From positions 124,001 to 188,000 of the forward strand of contig NZ_QXFI01000026.1 of assembly GCF_003584135.1 (NCBI RefSeq): 64,000 nt of DNA. Direction: 5' to 3'. This document shows positions 8,519 to 17,375 of this stretch, piece by piece; position 1 is the first letter of the stretch, and every line of letters starts with the position of its first letter. The position numbers were made by a program, and so were the translations under genes. The notes below the pieces were generated by a model. The model was not told where the DNA came from. It did not search any database and saw only the letters and a program-made list of their open reading frames with translations. Origin of the DNA: Flagellimonas pelagia. Lineage in GTDB: Bacteria > Bacteroidota > Bacteroidia > Flavobacteriales > Flavobacteriaceae.

Positions 8519-9651
8519 TCAATAAACGCCTACTCGTAAAAAACTTATTGGCACACAACGACGAGAACAGTTTTTACGATAAAAAGCGTTTTATATCCAT
8601 CGGGGAAAAAGAGGGCAAGGCCAAGTTCTTGAAGCACGTCTGCGCCCTGGCCAACAGTAATCCCAAGAACAACTCCTTTATTGTAATCGGTGTGGAAGAT
8701 GCCGATAATGAAATTGTAGGTGTGGACTTCTTCGACGACAGCAAGATTCAAAACCTTGTGAATGCCTATTTGGAAAATCCACCGATTATTTCCTATGAAA
8801 ATATCCCATTTCCCCAGTTACCTGAAGGGAAGGTAGTGGGTTTGGTCACCATCCGATCCAATGGAAAGGTTTGTGCCCTCCGTAAGAACATTTGGAAGTA
8901 TTACGGTGGGTCTGTTTTCTTTCGGGAAGGAAGCATTAGTTTGCCCAAGGCCTATGGGGTGGAGTTGAAGGACATCAATTCTGAAAAGGTGGCCACTATT
9001 GAACAACACGCACGAAACAATATCGAACTTACCCTGGATGCGGTGATCAATTTCATCAATACGCGACATCCCGATCTAACCAGTGACTATAAGGTATTCA
9101 AGGAGCAGTTTGTGGTTTGCTGGGCGGGCAATAAGAAGAAGGTAAAGAGCAAGACCTATTACTCCCGTGTGGATATTGAACTCATCAACGAACAGGTAAA
9201 ATTGTTTTATTCTGCATTGGACGAGATTACGATCGAATACAATGAGGATTCCTTTAGTACGGTGGAATATGTGCAGCTAGGTTTGGGGACACAACAAAAG
9301 TATTATCCGTTGGAAGAAATGATGATTACCTTTTCAGAGAACGGGAAATACACCATTAACAGCAAGCTGATATTTGAACCGCCCCAGTTTGATAAAAAAA
9401 CGCTGTACCATGTCTATAATACCAACAATTCCCTATTGAAGAAATTGGAGAACAATATTCCCCTCACTGCATCGGAACATGTAGATGTGACCCACCTTCC
9501 TGCGACCTATCTTATCTGTTATCTGAACGGTTTTGAGGAGGCCAAGGAGCAAATGGACCGATCGCGGGATATCCTGAAAGAGTACGACAGAAATGTGTAC
9601 CAATCCCTTAAGGAATCGCAACGTATTCTCAGAAAAGTGAAGTACAGTTAA
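8515..9651 (+). CDS. AlbA_2 (Schlafen-type) domain protein
   Basis: A 378-residue protein whose first 150 residues are an AlbA_2 / putative DNA-binding ATP-binding domain: a KEGKAKFLKHVCALANS segment followed by NSFIVIGVED and later GSVFFREGS. The remaining two thirds are not recognised. Proteins with this domain are often annotated as ATP-binding or transcriptional regulators and are related to Schlafen, which has RNase activity in eukaryotes. Whether this one binds nucleic acid is unknown. It ends convergently with the amylosucrase gene, the two stop codons sharing TTAA. It is an odd partner for two small oxidoreductases. Confidence 0.8.
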   Translation: MINKRLLVKNLLAHNDENSFYDKKRFISIGEKEGKAKFLKHVCALANSNPKNNSFIVIGVEDADNEIVGVDFFDDSKIQNLVNAYLENPPIISYENIPFPQLPEGKVVGLVTIRSNGKVCALRKNIWKYYGGSVFFREGSISLPKAYGVELKDINSEKVATIEQHARNNIELTLDAVINFINTRHPDLTSDYKVFKEQFVVCWAGNKKKVKSKTYYSRVDIELINEQVKLFYSALDEITIEYNEDSFSTVEYVQLGLGTQQKYYPLEEMMITFSENGKYTINSKLIFEPPQFDKKTLYHVYNTNNSLLKKLENNIPLTASEHVDVTHLPATYLICYLNGFEEAKEQMDRSRDILKEYDRNVYQSLKESQRILRKVKYS

Positions 9652-11576
9652 TCCCTTTTCAACCAGAGGAGTTGGTAGGGGGCAATTTCCAGAAGGCCAC
9701 TTTTCATGACCAATTTATTGCCCGATACCAGATCAATGGGATCCCCTTTGGCAAAATAACCAAGTCTTTTGATCCAGCCCGTTTCAATAACCTGTGCGTT
9801 TTCGTCAAAATTGCAAACGACCAAAAGACCTTCACGACCGTTGCCTCTTTTTTCAAAGACCAGGATATGATCATTGCCCGTGTGGCAAAGCGAAAGGCTA
9901 TTGTTGTCCGCAAAAACGGGATTGGTCTTTCTTATGTTGATCAATTTTTGAAGCATATGATAGATCTTGGATTGGGGCAGGTTCCCGTTATCCAATTTTG
10001 AAATGATTTCCCAATCCTGCATGGGTCGGTTTACCCATCGGCTATCATCTTTTTTGGAATTGTCATTTCGAAAGGAATAATCGTTGAGTGTTCCGATTTC
10101 GTCCCCGGCATAGATCAAGGGAATACCCCCAAAAGCCAAAATGATGCCATGCATCATAATAATCTTGTTGATGGATTCCGTAATCAATGCATCATCCTTC
10201 AGTTCCAGTGCTTTTTCCAGCCCTAACAATGATGCCGCACTACCGGTAATGCGCCCATCCCCTGTTTTGGGGTTATACATGAACATGAGCCCTTTGGATG
10301 GCGACCAATCCAAATGTTGGCAATAATAATCTAGCAGAAACTTGCGGTGCATATTAGGGTTCCATCCTAATTCTTGGATCAACTGGTTTTCGTAACCAAG
10401 GCCAATATCATCATGACAACGGATATAGTTGATCCATGTACAATCTACTGGTTTTGGTGGCACATGGTCCAAACTTTTGTAAAGCAATGATGTTCTTTTG
10501 GTGGCAATGGAATTCCAGAGCAGAGCCATCAGGGAGGCGTTATAAGCTACCTCACATTCGTTGCCCATTTTTTGGTCCTCGCCAAAATATTTGATGATAT
10601 CGGTTGGTGCCACTATGGCCTCAGCCAAAAGAATCACCCCTGGAGCCACCACTTGCAGGCACATTCGGAACAAGGAAACCAGATTATGGGCCTCGGGGAG
10701 GTTTTGGGAGATGGTTCCCATTTTTTTCCAAAGGAAAGCGAGTGCATCAAAACGGACCACATCGACACCAAGATCGGTCAATTTCACCAAATTGGTCAGC
10801 ATTTCCAAAAACACTTCGGGGTTGGTATAGTTGAGGTCCCACTGGTAACTGTTGAAAACGGTCATGACCCACCGATCCATTTCGGGGACATAGGTAAAAC
10901 TGCCTGGGGAGGTTTCAGGAAACACTTCGGGAAGGGTTTTTTCAAATTCCGAAGGAATGGTGTAATCCTCAAAAGTGTAATAGTACCCTTGGTATTTTTT
11001 ATCGCCTTTCATGGCTTTTTTGGCCCATGAAAATTCGTTGGAAGTATGGTTCACCACAAAATCCAGCATTAGGTACATGCCTTCTTTCCGAAACTCGGAA
11101 GTAAGGGCCAATAAATCTTCTTTGGTGCCGTATTTTTTATCGACCTGAAGGTAACTGTTTACGGCATATCCGCCATCACTTTCACCTTTGGGGCGAGTGG
11201 TGATGGGCATCAAATGCAAAAAGTTCACCCCCAAATCCTTAAAATAGGGCAACTTTTCCTTTAGACCGTTGAGGTCTTTGTTGAAGTGCTCCACATAGAG
11301 CTGCATGCCCATTATTTTTTCGGACTGGTACCAATTGCCCGAGTCCAATCTTTCAAGATCCTGTTTTTTTAATTCTGATGGTCTCGACGCATACAATCTG
11401 GAGAGTAGGTCCATCAACTTTTGAAAATGGTTTATGTGGTGTTCATCAGGATAAAGGGATGAAAACAATTTTTGGATTAAGGGAAGATTTGCTGCCAACC
11501 GAAGGTCGAAAAGGGCATCGGCATCCTTTTGTTTGAGCTGCGTGGCAACCAATCTATGTATATTGGCCTGGTTCAT
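9648..11576 (-). CDS. Amylosucrase (GH13 subfamily 4-like)
   Basis: A 642-residue glycoside hydrolase family 13 enzyme, close to the length of Neisseria amylosucrase. Conserved blocks: LDFVVNHT (171-178), nucleophile D277 in VDVVRFDA, acid/base E319 in LLAEAIVAP, and the transition-state pair H388/D389 in YIRCHDDIG. The IYAGDEIGTLND and DSRWVNRP blocks are typical of amylosucrase rather than other GH13 members. Amylosucrase splits sucrose, transfers glucose to an alpha-1,4-glucan and releases fructose. The fructokinase gene directly upstream (stop and start abut) fits that reaction. No signal peptide is seen, so it is probably cytosolic. Sucrose hydrolase or trehalose-synthase-like activity is the main alternative. 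Confidence 0.85.
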   Translation of the reverse strand: MNQANIHRLVATQLKQKDADALFDLRLAANLPLIQKLFSSLYPDEHHINHFQKLMDLLSRLYASRPSELKKQDLERLDSGNWYQSEKIMGMQLYVEHFNKDLNGLKEKLPYFKDLGVNFLHLMPITTRPKGESDGGYAVNSYLQVDKKYGTKEDLLALTSEFRKEGMYLMLDFVVNHTSNEFSWAKKAMKGDKKYQGYYYTFEDYTIPSEFEKTLPEVFPETSPGSFTYVPEMDRWVMTVFNSYQWDLNYTNPEVFLEMLTNLVKLTDLGVDVVRFDALAFLWKKMGTISQNLPEAHNLVSLFRMCLQVVAPGVILLAEAIVAPTDIIKYFGEDQKMGNECEVAYNASLMALLWNSIATKRTSLLYKSLDHVPPKPVDCTWINYIRCHDDIGLGYENQLIQELGWNPNMHRKFLLDYYCQHLDWSPSKGLMFMYNPKTGDGRITGSAASLLGLEKALELKDDALITESINKIIMMHGIILAFGGIPLIYAGDEIGTLNDYSFRNDNSKKDDSRWVNRPMQDWEIISKLDNGNLPQSKIYHMLQKLINIRKTNPVFADNNSLSLCHTGNDHILVFEKRGNGREGLLVVCNFDENAQVIETGWIKRLGYFAKGDPIDLVSGNKLVMKSGLLEIAPYQLLWLKRD

Positions 11577-12521
11577 TTATGCTTCAAGCTGGTCCTTTGT
11601 GGGCAAAGCCACAATGGCCCCAAAATTGGTCGTGGTTATGGCACCTGCTTTGTTGGCCTTGGCGACCATTTTTTCAAGAAGGGCAAAGTCTTCAAAAACG
11701 GGGTCAAAGTTCCCAAGATTCGAAATCTGGTTCAATAGGCATCCGATGAAAGCATCACCGGCCCCAGTAGTATCCACAGGCCTTACCTCGATACTGGGGA
11801 TGATTTTTTTCATTCCTTGGGCACTCAAAAGGGTTCCTTCGCCGCCCAAGGTTACCGTTATGATCTGTGTCCCCACTTCGTGAAGGACATTGCAGGCTTC
11901 GTGGATATCCGATTTTCCGGAAAGCAGTTGGGCCTCTTCCTTACTGAACTTGCACAAATGGGATTTTTCTATGAAGGGCATGCATTTTTTGATGAAGACT
12001 TCCTGTTCATCCTTCCAAAGGTCTTCCCGATAATTGGGATCAAAACTGATGAACATTTCCTTGGTGAGTCCATCGAACAGATATTTGCCATAGGCCTTTT
12101 CCAAAGAACCTCCCAAAAGGGCCGTAGCGGCACCCAAATGTAGAATGTTTCCTTTTAAAGTTTTTCTAAGGTCATGGTCGTATTCCAGTTCTTTATCGGC
12201 TCCTCGACTAAAGACAAAATCCCGCTCTCCATCTTCTGCCAACGAAACAAATGCCAAGGTGGTAAAGGTTCTGGACAATTGGACGAGGGAAATATCGACC
12301 CCCTCATGTTTGAGCACATCAAGAAGGAATTTTCCAAAAGGATCGTTCCCAACGCATCCTACAAATATTCCCTTTCCCCCAAGTTTGGATATGGCACAGG
12401 CCACATTGGCAGGGGCACCCCCTGCTTTTTTGGTGAATTGTACAGCTTTGGAAAGATCACTTCCCTGTTTTTCGGCAACAAAGTCGATCAATGCTTCACC
12501 AATACAGAATACCTTCTTCAT
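11577..12521 (-). CDS. PfkB family carbohydrate kinase, probable fructokinase
   Basis: A 314-residue ribokinase-fold sugar kinase. The N-terminal PfkB signature GGAPANVA lies at about 34-41, and the C-terminal signature DTTGAGDAFIG holds the catalytic base D256. The sequence is fructokinase-like (FCIGEALIDF start, VGNDPFGKFLLDVL). It should phosphorylate fructose to fructose-6-phosphate with ATP, using the fructose released by the downstream amylosucrase. The two coding regions abut with no gap. A perfect -7 box (TATTTTTG) lies upstream. Another PfkB sugar specificity is possible, but context favours fructose. Confidence 0.9.
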   Translation of the reverse strand: MKKVFCIGEALIDFVAEKQGSDLSKAVQFTKKAGGAPANVACAISKLGGKGIFVGCVGNDPFGKFLLDVLKHEGVDISLVQLSRTFTTLAFVSLAEDGERDFVFSRGADKELEYDHDLRKTLKGNILHLGAATALLGGSLEKAYGKYLFDGLTKEMFISFDPNYREDLWKDEQEVFIKKCMPFIEKSHLCKFSKEEAQLLSGKSDIHEACNVLHEVGTQIITVTLGGEGTLLSAQGMKKIIPSIEVRPVDTTGAGDAFIGCLLNQISNLGNFDPVFEDFALLEKMVAKANKAGAITTTNFGAIVALPTKDQLEA

Positions 12522-12566
12522 TTTTTATGGAATTATCCTAAGGTACATAGAATTTTATACCACGGC

Positions 12567-12574
12567 CAAAAATA
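12567..12574 (-). promoter_or_regulatory. -7 box of the fructokinase-amylosucrase operon
   Basis: Minus-strand TATTTTTG is a perfect TAnnTTTG, placed about 46 nt before the fructokinase ATG. Expected start of transcription is near 12560. No clear TTG -33 element was identified. Confidence 0.5.
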
Positions 12575-12675
12575 GGCATCGCTTTTTAAATGACCTGTAA
12601 TAATCCGTTGATAAACTTTGCCGTATTTGTTTAGCATCCCGGTCATTTGTGTGTAATATTGCCAAAAACTTCTCT

Positions 12676-13401
12676 ATGCGAACACTGGTTGTGGGCGATA
12701 TCCATTCAGGGCTAAGGGCTTTGGAGCAGGTTATGGACAAAGCCAAGGTAACACCAAAAGACCATATTATTTTTTTAGGGGATTATGTGGATGCCTGGAG
12801 CACTGCTGTGGAAACGGTGGATTTTTTAATTCAGTTGAAGGATGCTTTCAACTGTACTTTTATTCGGGGCAACCATGATGAACTTTGCAGGGATTGGCTC
12901 TTGACGCAAAAAGATAACCCTCAATGGTTGGCCCACGGAGGTACTGCTACCAGACAATCCTATTTGGATGCCAATCGGGACAAGTGGGAAGCACATCTTC
13001 AATTTTATGCAAACTTGGAAAACTACCACCTCGCGGAGGACAACAGACTTTATCTGCATGCAGGTTACACCAACCTAAAAGGCATTGATTTTGAATATTT
13101 TGTGCAATCCTACTATTGGGATAGGACCTTGTGGGAACTGGCCACTGCGCTTAATCCTCAATTGGAACCCACCGACCCCAAATTCCCAAAAAGACTCACT
13201 CATTACAAAGAGGTTTTTATTGGCCATACGCCTTTGTCCAAGACCCAAGTGGTAAAACCCCAAAAAGCGGCCAATGTATGGAATGTGGATACCGGAGCGG
13301 CATTCAAGGGAGGGCTCACTATTCTGGATGTGGAGACCAAGGAATTTTGGCAAAGTGATCCCGTGCATACTTTTTATCCGGGCGAACGGGGCAGAAATTA
13401 G
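12676..13401 (+). CDS. Metallophosphoesterase (serine/threonine phosphatase-like)
   Basis: A 241-residue calcineurin-like phosphoesterase. Metal-binding motifs in order: GDIHSG (about 8), GDYVDAWS (about 37), RGNHDE (about 64), and later IGHTPL. The fold matches bacterial PrpA/ApaH-like protein phosphatases or diadenosine tetraphosphatases; the substrate is not certain. I start at the ATG at 12676 (MRTLVVGDIH), since the family begins directly with the first beta strand. An upstream in-frame start would add nine residues overlapping a possible -7 box (TAATATTG, 12654-12661). Confidence 0.88.
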   Translation: MRTLVVGDIHSGLRALEQVMDKAKVTPKDHIIFLGDYVDAWSTAVETVDFLIQLKDAFNCTFIRGNHDELCRDWLLTQKDNPQWLAHGGTATRQSYLDANRDKWEAHLQFYANLENYHLAEDNRLYLHAGYTNLKGIDFEYFVQSYYWDRTLWELATALNPQLEPTDPKFPKRLTHYKEVFIGHTPLSKTQVVKPQKAANVWNVDTGAAFKGGLTILDVETKEFWQSDPVHTFYPGERGRN

Positions 13402-13455
13402 GATAAATCCATCCCAAAATAAATTTTAATCGAGACCTTTGTAAAAAACAAGTTT

Positions 13456-14451
13456 ATGTCGATTAAAAATGTGCGTTTGGAGGTGATGCAGGCCATTGAA
13501 CCCCAGGTAAAGGGTTTTATGGATGAGTTTCTTATACCAACCGAGAAAATTTGGCAACCCACCGATTTTTTACCCGATTCCCAATCCGATAACTTTTTTG
13601 ATGAAGTGGAACAGATAAGGGAAGAAGCCAAAGAACTCGGTTACGATTTTTGGGTGACCCTTGTGGCGGATACCATTACGGAAGAGGCGTTACCTACCTA
13701 TGAATCTTGGTTAATGGATGTGGAGGGAATCGACCAGCACAACGGAAAGGAAAACGGATGGAGCAAATGGGTGAGGGCTTGGACCGCCGAAGAGAACCGC
13801 CATGGCGATGTTTTGAACAAGTACCTTTACTTATCAGGAAGGGTGAACATGCGTGAAGTGGAAATCACTACCCAACACCTAATATCGGATGGATTTGATA
13901 TTGGCACGGATAGAGATCCCTACAAGAATTTTGTATATACTTCCTTCCAAGAGTTGGCCACCAACATCTCGCACAAAAGGGTAGGTAAAATGGCCAGACA
14001 AAAGAGCAACGGTCTGCTGGCGAAAATGTGTACCATCATCGCTGGGGATGAAATGAGGCACCACTTGGCCTATCGTGAATTTGTGAAGACCATTATGGGA
14101 CAGGATCCTGATGGTATGGTGCAGGCTTTTGCCGATATGATGAAAAGAAAAATCGTGATGCCGGCCCATTTTTTAAGGGAATCAGGTGGAAGTATTGGTG
14201 CCGCATTTGAACACTTTTCCAATTGTGCGCAGAAGTTGGGTGTGTATACCGCTCAAGACTATGTGGACATCTTGAAGAAATTGAACAGCTATTGGGAAAT
14301 CGGCAATCTACGTTCCCTTACCGAACAGGGAGAAAAGGCAAGGGATTATTTGATGAAACTTCCGGAACGATTGGAGCGTATCGCGGAGCGGATGAAATTT
14401 CCCCAGACCCAACAGACCTTCAAATGGGTGGAGGCCAACGGGTCGCTTTAA
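13456..14451 (+). CDS. Acyl-ACP desaturase (ferritin-like di-iron)
   Basis: A 331-residue fatty acid desaturase type 2. The two di-iron ligand motifs are intact: EENRHG with E113 and H116, and DEMRHH with E199 and H202. These enzymes are soluble and insert a cis double bond into acyl-ACP using O2 and ferredoxin. They are common in aerobic Flavobacteriia, where they adjust membrane fluidity. The gene is alone, with a near-consensus -7 sequence (GACCTTTG at 13434-13441) 14 nt upstream of the ATG. Confidence 0.9.
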   Translation: MSIKNVRLEVMQAIEPQVKGFMDEFLIPTEKIWQPTDFLPDSQSDNFFDEVEQIREEAKELGYDFWVTLVADTITEEALPTYESWLMDVEGIDQHNGKENGWSKWVRAWTAEENRHGDVLNKYLYLSGRVNMREVEITTQHLISDGFDIGTDRDPYKNFVYTSFQELATNISHKRVGKMARQKSNGLLAKMCTIIAGDEMRHHLAYREFVKTIMGQDPDGMVQAFADMMKRKIVMPAHFLRESGGSIGAAFEHFSNCAQKLGVYTAQDYVDILKKLNSYWEIGNLRSLTEQGEKARDYLMKLPERLERIAERMKFPQTQQTFKWVEANGSL

Positions 14452-14458
14452 GATAAGA

Positions 14459-15016
14459 TTAGAATTTTCCGGCGCGATGTTTTTCTTGCCATTCCGCTAA
14501 TTGCTTCCAGTGGCCTTCATAGGCCATTTTTGCCTGCATGGGCCATGAGGCGGGGTCGTGGATACGGTATCTCTTGCCTCCGGAATCCAATACTTCTTGA
14601 CATTTGTCCGCAGAGGTTTCTGATAGTTGCTTCCATGTTCTGATGTTGAAATTGTGGAATAGGCCCTCGATTTTTGGGCCAATGCCCTCCACGATTTTAA
14701 GGTCGTTGTCCTTGACTTTGGTGCCGAATGCAAGTTTGGCTTCGTCGGCATTAAATGCCGGTACATGATTTGCGGCTATAGAAGAAGAAAGCTCTTCGGA
14801 AATTTTGGGTTGTTTTGTTGAGGACAATCTTTTTTTACAAGTATCCAGATCGGCCTTTAGCTTGGCATTTTCAATTTCCAACATGTTGAACTGTTCCGAA
14901 AAGTCAGGGGCAGATGGAGCATCTGATTTTCCAAAAAAGTAGCCTAGAATGGCGGCTATGATACCCACTAGGGCGAGTATGATCCAGTACCAAATGTTAG
15001 CGCCTTCCAAATCCAT
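14459..15016 (-). CDS. Membrane-anchored helix-hairpin-helix domain protein
   Basis: A 185-residue protein with one N-terminal transmembrane helix (about 8-28), a coiled-coil stretch (about 40-65), and a C-terminal domain of about 80 residues containing a helix-hairpin-helix-like DNA-binding element (LKIVEGIGPKIEGLFHNF). Related Flavobacterial proteins are annotated as hypothetical or as L21-domain proteins. The function is unknown; it could tether DNA or another ligand at the inner membrane. I start at the ATG at 15016 (MDLEGANIWYW) because the helix then follows at once. An ATG at 15055 would add 13 unremarkable residues. Confidence 0.75.
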   Translation of the reverse strand: MDLEGANIWYWIILALVGIIAAILGYFFGKSDAPSAPDFSEQFNMLEIENAKLKADLDTCKKRLSSTKQPKISEELSSSIAANHVPAFNADEAKLAFGTKVKDNDLKIVEGIGPKIEGLFHNFNIRTWKQLSETSADKCQEVLDSGGKRYRIHDPASWPMQAKMAYEGHWKQLAEWQEKHRAGKF

Positions 15017-15233
15017 TTTGTATGAGGTTAATTTGCCGCACAACAGCCCATCCAAAATATTAAAAAAATCTTAAAATTTTGAATTTAAACACTGGAATTT
15101 GAGCAATTTAGAATCAGTTTTAAGCAATGTGCACCAATTCACGAACTGAAAAAGGAACAAAAAGAACCAACCATACACTATTTGTGACCACTTGTAAGAT
15201 ACTTCCTAAATTCTAGAACAATATTTGAGAAAT

Positions 15234-15373
15234 TGCAGGCAATAAAAGACAAACAACCCTATTTCTCCCGACAAAGATCGGCATTGGAGTAGGGTTTAAG
15301 TTAAGTTTGAGTTAGTTAAGTTGGTTTTAAAGACTGCCCATCTAGTGTTCATCCTAGTTGGGCGGCTTTTTTT
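15234..15373 (+). ncRNA. Small RNA candidate with 5' hairpin and terminator
   Basis: The 355-nt gap between the HhH gene start and the ALDH stop has no convincing ORF but holds an ordered RNA-like structure on the plus strand. A compound hairpin pairs AACCCTA (15255-15261) with TAGGGTT (15290-15296), then CTCC (15265-15268) with GGAG (15286-15289) and CGA with TCG inside, around a CAAAGA loop. A U/G-rich unpaired linker (15297-15333, with TTAGTTAAGTTGG) follows, then a strong terminator. A near -7 box AATATTTG (15220-15227) would start the RNA near 15234. The start is uncertain. Confidence 0.45.
15334..15373 (+). terminator. Intrinsic terminator of the 15.2-kb RNA candidate
   Basis: The arms CTGCCCATCTAG (15334-15345) and CCTAGTTGGGCGG (15353-15365) pair over about 12 bp with one mismatch and wobble pairs, followed by seven T. 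The T run reaches the stop codon of the minus-strand ALDH gene. Orientation is plus, so it serves the RNA candidate rather than ALDH. Confidence 0.65.
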
Positions 15374-16925
15374 ATAGATCAAACTTAATGCCTTGCGCCA
15401 AAGGTAGTTCCGTGGTGTAGTTTATGGTGTTGGTCTGTCGGCGCATGTATACTTTCCAAGCATCGGAACCGCTTTCACGTCCACCTCCAGTTTCTTTTTC
15501 ACCACCAAAAGCACCGCCTATTTCTGCACCCGAAGTACCGATGTTCACATTGGCAATACCGCAATCACTGCCCGCAGCCGAAAGGAAACGTTCCGCCTCC
15601 CTTAGGTTGTTCGTCATGATGGCAGAAGAAAGTCCTTGGACCACGCCATTTTGTTGTTCAATGGCATTCTCGACCCCACCGGAATATTTCAAAAGATATA
15701 GGATGGGGGCAAAGGTTTCTTCCTGTACGATCCTGAAGGAATTATCAGCCTCCACAATGGCTGGCTTTACATAGCAACCCGTTTCGTAGCCTTCACCTTG
15801 GAGTACCCCACCTTCAACTAAAATATTTCCTCCTTCTTTTTTGGCCTCTTCCAAGGCTTTGAGATACATCTTTACGGCATCAGTATCGATCAATGGCCCC
15901 ACGTGGTTGGATTGATCTAAAGGATTTCCGATTTTAATCTGTTTATAGGCCGCGGTCAAGGCATCTTTCACTTGATCATAAATGGATTCGTGTATGATCA
16001 ATCTTCGGGTTGAGGTACAACGTTGGCCTGCGGTACCCACGGCACCGAATACAGCACCGATTACCGTCATTTTAATATCCGCATCCGGAGTTACGATGAT
16101 GGCATTGTTGCCACCCAGTTCCAAAAGGGATTTGCCCAATCGGGATGCTACGGCCTGTGCTACAATCTTACCCATTCGGATGGACCCTGTTGCAGAAATC
16201 AAAGGGACTCTTTTGTCGTTGGTCATCAATTCACCGACCTTATAATCACCGTTGATAAGGCACGAAATTCCTTCGGGAAGGTTATTTTTTTTCAACACTT
16301 CGGCAATGATGTTTTGACAGGCAACCCCACAAAGCGGAACTTTTTCGGAAGGTTTCCAGATACAGACATCACCACATACCCAGGCCAAAGCCGTGTTCCA
16401 AGCCCAAACCGCCACAGGGAAGTTAAAGGCCGATATGATGCCGACCACTCCCAGCGGATGGTATTGTTCGTACATGCGGTGCCCCGGTCTTTCGGAGTGC
16501 ATGGTCAATCCGTGCAATTGTCGGGAAAGGCCAACGGCAAAATCGCAGATGTCGATCATTTCCTGGACCTCGCCCAACCCTTCTTGGTACGATTTGCCCA
16601 TTTCATAGGACACCAGCTTTCCTAGGGGTTCTTTAAGCTCACGCAACCTTTCGCCGAACTGCCTAACAATCTCCCCTCTTTGCGGAGCAGGAACCAATCG
16701 CCATTGCTTGAAGGCAGTTGTTGCCGTTTGCATCACTTTTTCATAGTCCTCGGGCGAGGTGGCCTTCACCTTGCCGATAAGGGTACCATCAACAGGTGAG
16801 ATGGATGAAATGATCTCACCCGACCCGAAGTTTTCCGAACCGGTGGATGTTCCATTGCTTATCTCTTGAAGCCCAAGTTGTTTTAGGGCTTTATCCATTC
16901 CAAAATCTGTGGCAACTATCGACAT
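15372..16925 (-). CDS. amaB: Aldehyde dehydrogenase, ALDH7 (AmaB/antiquitin) type
   Basis: A 517-residue NAD(P)-dependent aldehyde dehydrogenase. The catalytic Glu lies in LELGGNNA and the nucleophilic Cys in GTAGQRCTSTRR, followed by the C-terminal ESGSDAWKVYMRRQTNTINY block that marks the ALDH7 (2-aminoadipate-6-semialdehyde dehydrogenase) branch. In lysine breakdown this enzyme makes 2-aminoadipate. Here it lies just downstream of a 3-hydroxyanthranilate dioxygenase gene, so oxidation of 2-aminomuconate semialdehyde is an alternative, though that is normally ALDH8-type. A perfect -7 box gives it its own promoter. Confidence 0.9.
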   Translation of the reverse strand: MSIVATDFGMDKALKQLGLQEISNGTSTGSENFGSGEIISSISPVDGTLIGKVKATSPEDYEKVMQTATTAFKQWRLVPAPQRGEIVRQFGERLRELKEPLGKLVSYEMGKSYQEGLGEVQEMIDICDFAVGLSRQLHGLTMHSERPGHRMYEQYHPLGVVGIISAFNFPVAVWAWNTALAWVCGDVCIWKPSEKVPLCGVACQNIIAEVLKKNNLPEGISCLINGDYKVGELMTNDKRVPLISATGSIRMGKIVAQAVASRLGKSLLELGGNNAIIVTPDADIKMTVIGAVFGAVGTAGQRCTSTRRLIIHESIYDQVKDALTAAYKQIKIGNPLDQSNHVGPLIDTDAVKMYLKALEEAKKEGGNILVEGGVLQGEGYETGCYVKPAIVEADNSFRIVQEETFAPILYLLKYSGGVENAIEQQNGVVQGLSSAIMTNNLREAERFLSAAGSDCGIANVNIGTSGAEIGGAFGGEKETGGGRESGSDAWKVYMRRQTNTINYTTELPLAQGIKFDL

Positions 16926-16960
16926 TTATAACTTTTTAAAGGTGAATTGTTATATTTTCA

Positions 16961-16968
16961 CAAAAATA
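16961..16968 (-). promoter_or_regulatory. -7 box of the ALDH gene
   Basis: Minus-strand TATTTTTG is a perfect TAnnTTTG, 35 nt before the ATG. Expected transcription start is near 16954. This suggests that ALDH can be transcribed separately from the DUF1304 and HAAO genes upstream. Confidence 0.5.
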
Positions 16969-17000
16969 CAAATAATACTTCACAGGAAAATGAAGATTTT

Positions 17001-17375
17001 CTAAAGCATTTGATACGCTAGTAACAAGGCTATTCCCAAGAGGGCTGGCAATGCCTGAACGGTAAAAATTTTCTTTGACGCGGTCAGTGCCCCATAAATT
17101 CCTGCAACGGCCACACAGCCCAAAAAGAAAAGGGCCACATACACCTGCCACGTGGGGTCTTCGATTAACAAAGACCAAATCAATCCAGCAGAAAGAAACC
17201 CATTGTACAGCCCTTGATTGGCGGCCAAGGTCTTGGTAGGTTCAAACAAGTCTTCAGGAAACTGGCGGAACACTTTTTTTGCCTTTGTGGTCCATGCGAA
17301 CATCTCCAGCCATAAAAAATAGAGATGGAGCAGTGCCATAATGGCCACAATGATCTTGGCTAGCAACAGTATCAT
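17001..17375 (-). CDS. DUF1304 family membrane protein
   Basis: A 124-residue protein with four predicted transmembrane helices (about 2-25, 52-70, 75-97, 103-121) and the DUF1304 pattern of a WLEMFAW motif after the first helix, then NQGLYNGFLSAGL. The function of the family is unknown. Its start overlaps the stop of the HAAO gene by 4 nt, so the two are co-translated. There is no known link to tryptophan breakdown, but the coupling is tight. Confidence 0.85.
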   Translation of the reverse strand: MILLLAKIIVAIMALLHLYFLWLEMFAWTTKAKKVFRQFPEDLFEPTKTLAANQGLYNGFLSAGLIWSLLIEDPTWQVYVALFFLGCVAVAGIYGALTASKKIFTVQALPALLGIALLLAYQML

